From assembly GCF_025024155.1 (NCBI RefSeq), contig NW_026251731.1, positions 186,001 through 250,000 on the forward strand: 64,000 bases of DNA, in the 5' to 3' direction. This document shows, piece after piece, positions 58,825-64,000 of the stretch. Source of the stretch: Gamsiella multidivaricata. Taxonomy: Eukaryota; Mortierellomycota; Mortierellomycetes; Mortierellales; Mortierellaceae. The position numbers and the translations under genes are program-made. Every line of letters begins with the position of its first letter. Position 1 is the stretch's first letter. The notes beneath the pieces were generated by a model that worked only from the letters and a program-made list of their open reading frames with translations, ran no database searches and was not told the origin of the DNA.

Positions 58825-60339
58825 ATGACATTCCTGCACACTTCCCTGTGGACGTCCACCCATCCACATTCGAACCCATCCTCGGTGTCCTCGTCCCCCC
58901 TCTCTCTTCTCACGCCCCTAATGATGACAGGCTGCAAGGTTCCCTCCATCAAGTTGCCTGGCAAGTCCAATTCGACCTCGGTTGTTCGTCCAAAGTTCAC
59001 GACCCGATCCACCTCCACATCGTCGATACCCCGGATGACCACAAGCATGCAAATCCAAATCCCAAAGAGTCTCAAGGAGCCCTCATCGGCTGCCATCAAC
59101 ATCCCCTCGCCACCATTGACCCCTCATATGGGTCGTCATCTTCAAGTCGACGACGAAGACGACGATCAAGAGCCAAATGATCATATCTTCTCATCAAGAT
59201 TTCATAAACGTCTCGATGAGGACGAGAAGGACTTGTCGCTGATGATGCGTCAGTCCAGCTCGGCACCCTCGGCCATGTCCCCTCTCCAAATGCGATCCGC
59301 ATCCAATGTGCCCGTGGGCTTCACTTTCTCGAGCAATCTGTTGTCGCCGACACAGGCCAAAGAGGAGCGTGAGAGCTACGACGTGTTTGTGAACACGATG
59401 GAGGAAGATTATTGGAAGAGTGTGTCGACGATCCGTACGACTTACTTTTTCGACGGCATCGGTCGCGGTGGTGGATTCTTAGCGGTAAGAGTCTGCACAG
59501 AGAAACAAATTTCCTTTGGCATGCATCAGCACAGCCTTTCTCCTCCCCCTCCTCCTCCTCCTCCTTCCTGACGTGACAGACATTCTCACCCCTCTTTTCT
59601 CATAATGTCCCCTATGCACAGTGACTAATTGATCCTCTTTTATTTTATTTTTGTCTTGTTGGCCCCTCCCAATAACGCACAATAGATCCCTCATCTGGCC
59701 TCGCATGGCAACGCCAAGACGAATGTAATCTGCCGGCTGCTCGAGGCATGGCTGACTAAGAAGTTGGTCGAGCCCACCATCTCGGACTCGATTCCCGTGC
59801 TTGAAGACAACATCCAGAGTTCTGTCCAGTCGATCGAGCAACATCTGCGCCAAGACCCTAAAGTCTGGTCCGGTATCTCCAAAAGCTTCATTCGCATCCG
59901 GTGCGGACATGTCTTCATGCTCAGCACCTGTTGCGATGACGAGACCATTGTCCACCTAGGAGCAGATGAGTTTTATCAAGATGTAAGTTTGTCTGTGTCC
60001 ATGTTTTGTTCTTTTGGATTAGTCCTATCGACATGAGGAACTTTCTCCCAAGTATCCATTCATTCATTGATCAAGAGCGATAACTAATTGAATGCTCCTT
60101 GCTTTCTTATTTTTCCGATATAATAGTACCCGCTATTTGTTGATGTCGAGATCAAGATGCATTGCGATTCAAACCACCTTCCTAAGGAACACTCGACCGA
60201 GGTGTTGATCGCGTTCCAAAATGTTGTCAACCGCACCAAGACTAAGGAAGAAGAGAAGCCCTATGTTCATCACGCGGTCATCCATCAGGATGTTATGTCC
60301 AAGCGCCGACAATCCCAGGGATTTAATACGATTGCTTAA
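58825..60339 (+). CDS. Unrecognised three-exon gene with Ser/Pro-rich N-terminus
   Basis: Exons 58825-59484, 59686-59982 and 60127-60339 give 389 residues. Residues 1-185 are Ser/Thr/Pro-rich and unstructured with an acidic patch (DDEDDDQEPND). From about 190 a folded domain begins: ESYDVFVNTMEEDYWKSVST, TYFFDGIGRGGGFLAIPHLA, NAKTNVICRLLEAWLTKKLV, then strands SKSFIRIRCGHVFMLST and DYPLFVDVEIKMHCD. No signal peptide, membrane helix or catalytic motif is seen. The splice sites are consensus and phase is kept. I do not recognise the domain. The start is uncertain: 58825 is the first in-frame ATG in good context, 58921 is the next, and a far upstream exon (57132-57180 joined to 58931) would give 370 residues instead. 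Confidence 0.65.
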
Positions 60340-61909
60340 CACCCCGCCCACTTAGTTCTTGCACACAGATCGCTATAAGGATAACAGAATCAAGCATTTC
60401 TTGCGGTTTCTTTTTTTTTTTCTAATTGTCTATATTTCCGGTCTTGCATTGTAATATGCTAATACACCCAGCATCTTTACATCTCATAACCACTTCGCTC
60501 ATCCATCTTCTCGACAGCGACAGCAATGTTTCGCTGAGAAGGCAGAGAGAGAGAAAAAAGAAAAAAGGAGAGAAAGTATGCTTTTCTTTTGGCTTTTTGC
60601 ACTCTGGCTAGTGCATGCGTCCACCCCCCCCCCCCCCCCCCCCCTCCATTGTACACATCTGTAATCATAGTAACCCCAAAATCAATAAAGAAACCAAATT
60701 GAAACCAACAACAAAAAAAAAAAGAAAAAAAGATCGCATTCAGCAAATGAAATAACAAATTTTTGTAAACCACAGATGACTTAGCTCAATTTCCATCGAG
60801 GAAAAGAGATGGGTTGATAGGTCGAGATAGACGAATAAAAAGTTGAGAAAGTGGTAGGTGATGACTATTCGACAAGGCAGAAGCGAGAACGGCGAATGAT
60901 AAGGAAGACATTTGAAGGATTGGTTGGAGCGGACGCGAAAAGTTACCCTTTGTCCCCAAAATGTTTGCATAGAAACACACATCAAACTAAGCTCCTGAAG
61001 GTGAACGTGGGTATAATGAGATTGGGACGAAGGCGCGTAAAATGCTTGCACAGAGACACACCCTCCTGAAAGTGTAGGTCGGGAAGGTCAGGGTGAGACG
61101 TTGGCTCCGGGATGTGAGCCATGAACTTCCTCTCTAGCGATCGACTTCTACACCCATTCGTTGCGAACTCAAGATATCCCCGGCATTCAAGCCGGAATAA
61201 AAACAGACGCCTGTTAGGCTACGGAATTGATTGTGTAAGAACCTTCAGCAAGATGGAGCAGGGTGACGAGCGGCTGTATAAAACAATGTATGATGAGTCT
61301 TAAGGACAAGTCGAAAGATTTTTTTATATGAAAATAAAACATCGCTTCTGTTGTGCTACCGTGGACTTAAATAGAACTGCTCTCACAGTGTGATAGCTGA
61401 CATGTAGCACACGCACTTGGTCTATTCGGACCTGGACGCAAAGTCATGATCTCAGAGTATAAGCACAAACTCTGCAGGGAGGGGGGGTCAAATCCCTTGT
61501 TGATAATTTCGTCCGCACGGTGGACTGTAATGTATTAATGTGAACTAGCAATTTCGAGTGCGGTAGCAAGGATGTGGATGAAAAAAGTAAGGAATGAGGT
61601 ATGGGTCATTATCGGGTGAACTACACGCCTTTTTGCTTAAGTGAACCTTTGCTGTAATATCCTTAAAGAACGCGCCTTTTTTAATATTGAACTCAGGCTT
61701 CTCCAAGGTCGACAAAAGATCGAATGAAGGCACTGATGGAACAACTGTGGTTCTACTTGAACAAAAGCTCCTTCAACTGCTCAAACGCCTTGCAAACAGC
61801 ATCTATAATATTGGTTGATAGTACTCTTCATATCAAATTGCCCACCTCTCTCTCTCCTATTCGCCTCCAAAACACATTCCTATACTATCTTAACACGATC
61901 TTCAATAAC
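60340..61909. other. Intergenic with poly-C tract
   Basis: No supportable gene. A run of 21 C lies at 60624-60644; AATAAAG follows at about 60684. A pyrimidine-rich stretch at 61835-61905 looks like the leader of the next gene. Confidence 0.45.
60624..60644. repeat. Poly-C/poly-G homopolymer
   Basis: Twenty-one consecutive C on the plus strand. All other long homopolymers in the window are A/T, so this one stands out. Confidence 0.9.
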
Positions 61910-62786
61910 ATGTCACCTCAGCACCCTTTCAACAACATGTCACCTCAACACCCTTTTAGTAACACGCAGTCTCAACACAATGGAAATAACATGCCATCGG
62001 AACAGATAATGAATACACATTCGATTTCAAGAGCCAGAGCTTCAGGTCTTCAATACGATACCAACAACTACCGCCCTCCAGTGCAACTCCCTCCTTTCCC
62101 GGGTCAATGGCCAGTCACTAGCAACAACGGATCAACGGAACCATCGTCCGCAGCATCCTTTCATCCGCGGTTAGACCATTCGATAGGGTCAACAGACCTT
62201 GCGGGCTACGGCATCAATTTTCTTGGGGCCATCGTAAGTGTATTGGAGGAGACATGCAGTGATCCAGATTACGTACCGCACCTTCGTTGAGTAGCTAAGA
62301 CTTACAATCTCAATCAACACTTTATAGATGCGAGCAGAGTCTGAGTTGCTTCAACAAATTCAGGAAGTGCGCAGTGGCTCAAAAGAAATTACCGAAGTGA
62401 ACCCAGCCGTTTTCGAAAGAGTGATGGAGCTTTATGAAGAAGCGACTGCCCTCCGAAAGTTGGAAATTGCAGCTCTGGATCTCGAGATTGCAAATGGGAA
62501 GAATATGATTGCACAATCGATGCTAAACGAGGAAGGCTTGTTATGGTACCAAGGCAGAGTGTTTGAAATGATACTTCAGAAAGAGGTAAAAAAAAGGCGT
62601 GCTTCAGTGATTCTGTTGATTTTGTCCGATACCACAAGCGCTAACCACTACACCCTTTGCTTCCATGTCGTTTATTAGTCGCTAGAAAAGAAGATTGAGT
62701 CTCAAGAACTTGTAATGAGGAACCTGAGAGTGTTTATTACGCTTACAGTTGAAAAATTAAGCCCCAGTCTACTAACTAGAGCCTGA
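61910..62786 (+). CDS. Unrecognised small coiled-coil protein
   Basis: Exons 61910-62233, 62328-62585 and 62679-62786 join in frame to 229 residues. The N-terminus has a tandem duplication (MSPQHPFNN, MSPQHPFSN) and is Asn/Gln/Pro-rich, including PPVQLPPFPGQWPV. Exon 2 encodes a continuous charged helix (SELLQQIQEVRSGSKEITEV, then RVMELYEEATALRKLEIAAL), and exon 3 continues it (KKIESQELVMRNLRVFITL). It reads like a small accessory protein: disordered head, coiled-coil tail. No domain is recognised. Consensus splice sites and a pyrimidine-rich leader support a real gene. Confidence 0.6.
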
Positions 62787-64000
62787 AGAGGGTCCATTAC
62801 GCCGTATTTTAGGAGCTCATGAAACCAGAAAAGGTGTCCCAAGCATTATCCTTTGCATTAGAATTCTGAATAAAAGCGACTTTTCTCATTAGTGCAGTGC
62901 TCTTGGAGTTCTTTAGACTCGTATGCAATGGGCGACTAATCGTCATGTAAGTGGTCTATGCAATGATCCGCCGTGCGAGTAAATCGCACTATGCGCTGCT
63001 GTGCTCTGCTATTCTACTCTGTGTTGCTCTAAGCTGCATTGTATTACAGTGTTTTTCTTTCTATTGGAAGATGAAACGAGAAGACAATATCTGGGGAGAT
63101 ACTCAGCAATGGTAATAGTTGATCGCGTCTTGAACGGGAGCAATGAAAAAAAAACGCGTTTTTCAAACTTTATTTACCCATATGTGATCGTGTTCAAGAG
63201 TGCTTGTCATGCATGTACGGCGCAGCATAACACAACACAGCATAGCACAGCACAGCACAGCGTAGTACAGCACAGTGTTATGGAGGTTAGTGCTGCCTAG
63301 CTAATGTTATCTTTTACGATAACCGACCATATTATTAGTGGTACTCCTGCGCGTCTAGGGAGATCTGGCGCCAATAAAAGAAAAAGCCGGTCATACGCTC
63401 AAGTTTTTTTTTTTTTGCGTGCAAGCCGGGTAAAGGTCAACTCTGCTTTAATGTTGCTCTTGGATAGTGTGATATGCATGTGGCCCACGAACACGCCCAC
63501 GGTATCTTCTTTTTTTGTAACGTTATACCGGCTGTTGCGGCCATGGTAGTAAAGAAGAAAGCCTTCAAGAAATTGTTCTCATCTCTTCCCCGCCTTATAT
63601 TGTGAGGTGTTATTTTGAGCGTCAAGGCAATAAACCTTCGATGGGCGATCGTGATTACGATGGTGATTGCAAAGGTGAGAGCCCTCTGAATTGGGCAGGG
63701 AAGAAGCCATGATTGGGGGGTTTTTTTTGATGGTAGGGTAAATTCGGTGTCCGGCGCCCATGCGGGACAGGGATGGGCGAGAGCAAAACTCCCATGTCTG
63801 GACGTGTATTAGAACATTGAGAAGACGGAGCCTTCGACCTGGTACTAAAGAGGGAGGAGGAGCCAAAAAAAAAAAAAAAAAAGTGGAGTAGTAGAGATGG
63901 GGTCTGGTTCATATGAGCAAAGTAGGGATGAGCTGAGATAGGTTCAAGCGCTTCGTGGAGCCCGTGTGCTGTCGATGCTCATCGCTCAAATGAGGGCACG
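62787..64000. other. Intergenic, no gene seen
   Basis: Contains AGCAC-like pentamer arrays (see repeat entry), an A18 run at about 63865-63882 and short frames without features. Any gene here would continue beyond the window. Confidence 0.4.
62994..63280. repeat. Degenerate pentamer arrays in inverted orientation
   Basis: At about 62994-63040 the plus strand is rich in GCTGT/GCTCT words; at about 63222-63280 it is rich in ACAGC/AGCAC words. The two arms are imperfect reverse complements about 180 bp apart. Confidence 0.55.

Noticed and set aside
58714..59571. N-terminal hydrophobic extension upstream of 58825 as a signal peptide
   Set aside because: It lacks an ATG and is pyrimidine-rich leader or intron sequence.
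61440..61512. Possible tRNA-like fold with TCAAATCCC box
   Set aside because: No 7-bp acceptor stem, no proper D arm, and the anticodon-like stem has a 10-base loop.

Overview
This window is nuclear DNA from a filamentous fungus. Genes are short, close together and split by many small GT-AG introns, usually 50-130 nt. Leaders are CT-rich, and introns and UTRs carry long A/T homopolymer runs. Fungal-specific families occur (UPF0662/DUF2408, LOC1-like, Kre9/Knh1-like wall protein, RCF2-like HIG1 protein) beside genes that yeasts often lack but animals keep (STK19, TMEM230, UBE2J1-type E2, ClC-3/5-type exchanger with CBS domains). That mix fits an early-diverging fungus such as a Mortierella-like mucoromycote; the lineage is inference. 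All exon borders were read by eye and checked for phase; there is no transcript evidence.

Layout. 1-15.2 kb is a dense housekeeping block: UBE2J1-type E2 (+), an NTF2-like protein with a repetitive tail (-), LSM3 (-) head-to-head with the Rab geranylgeranyltransferase beta subunit (+), a UPF0662 protein (+), and STK19 (-) head-to-head with an RCF2-like protein (+). 15.2-22.2 kb is a gene-poor graveyard on the minus strand: a Tc1/mariner transposase relic, a CENP-B/pogo-type relic and two coding remnants interrupted largely by in-frame TGA. 22-36.7 kb returns to genes: a small Q-rich ORF, a peroxisomal acyl-CoA dehydrogenase (-), EAF6 (-) head-to-head with TMEM230 (+), a membrane J-protein (-), a Dabb stress protein (+), METAP2 (+), MED7 (+) and a Kre9-like secreted protein (+). 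38-55 kb holds a LOC1-like protein (+), insulysin (+), BiP/Kar2 (-), TAF6 (-) head-to-head with an unrecognised gene (+), and a CLC exchanger (+). 55-64 kb is sparse: one unrecognised three-exon gene (+) that may begin 1.7 kb upstream, and an unrecognised small coiled-coil gene (+).

The genes form no single pathway. Themes are RNA polymerase II and chromatin (MED7, TAF6, EAF6, STK19), ER and membrane trafficking (BiP, UBE2J1, BET2, TMEM230, CLC), mitochondria and peroxisomes (RCF2-like, J-protein, ACAD with C-terminal SKL, insulysin with C-terminal SKL), and RNA or ribosome biogenesis (LSM3, LOC1-like). No convincing new system was found. The most interesting signals are the TGA-dominated decay in the 15-22 kb island, possible dual targeting of insulysin, a four-copy GHPALTS motif array, a 58-bp minisatellite inside an LSM3 intron, and a likely GC-AG intron in EAF6.
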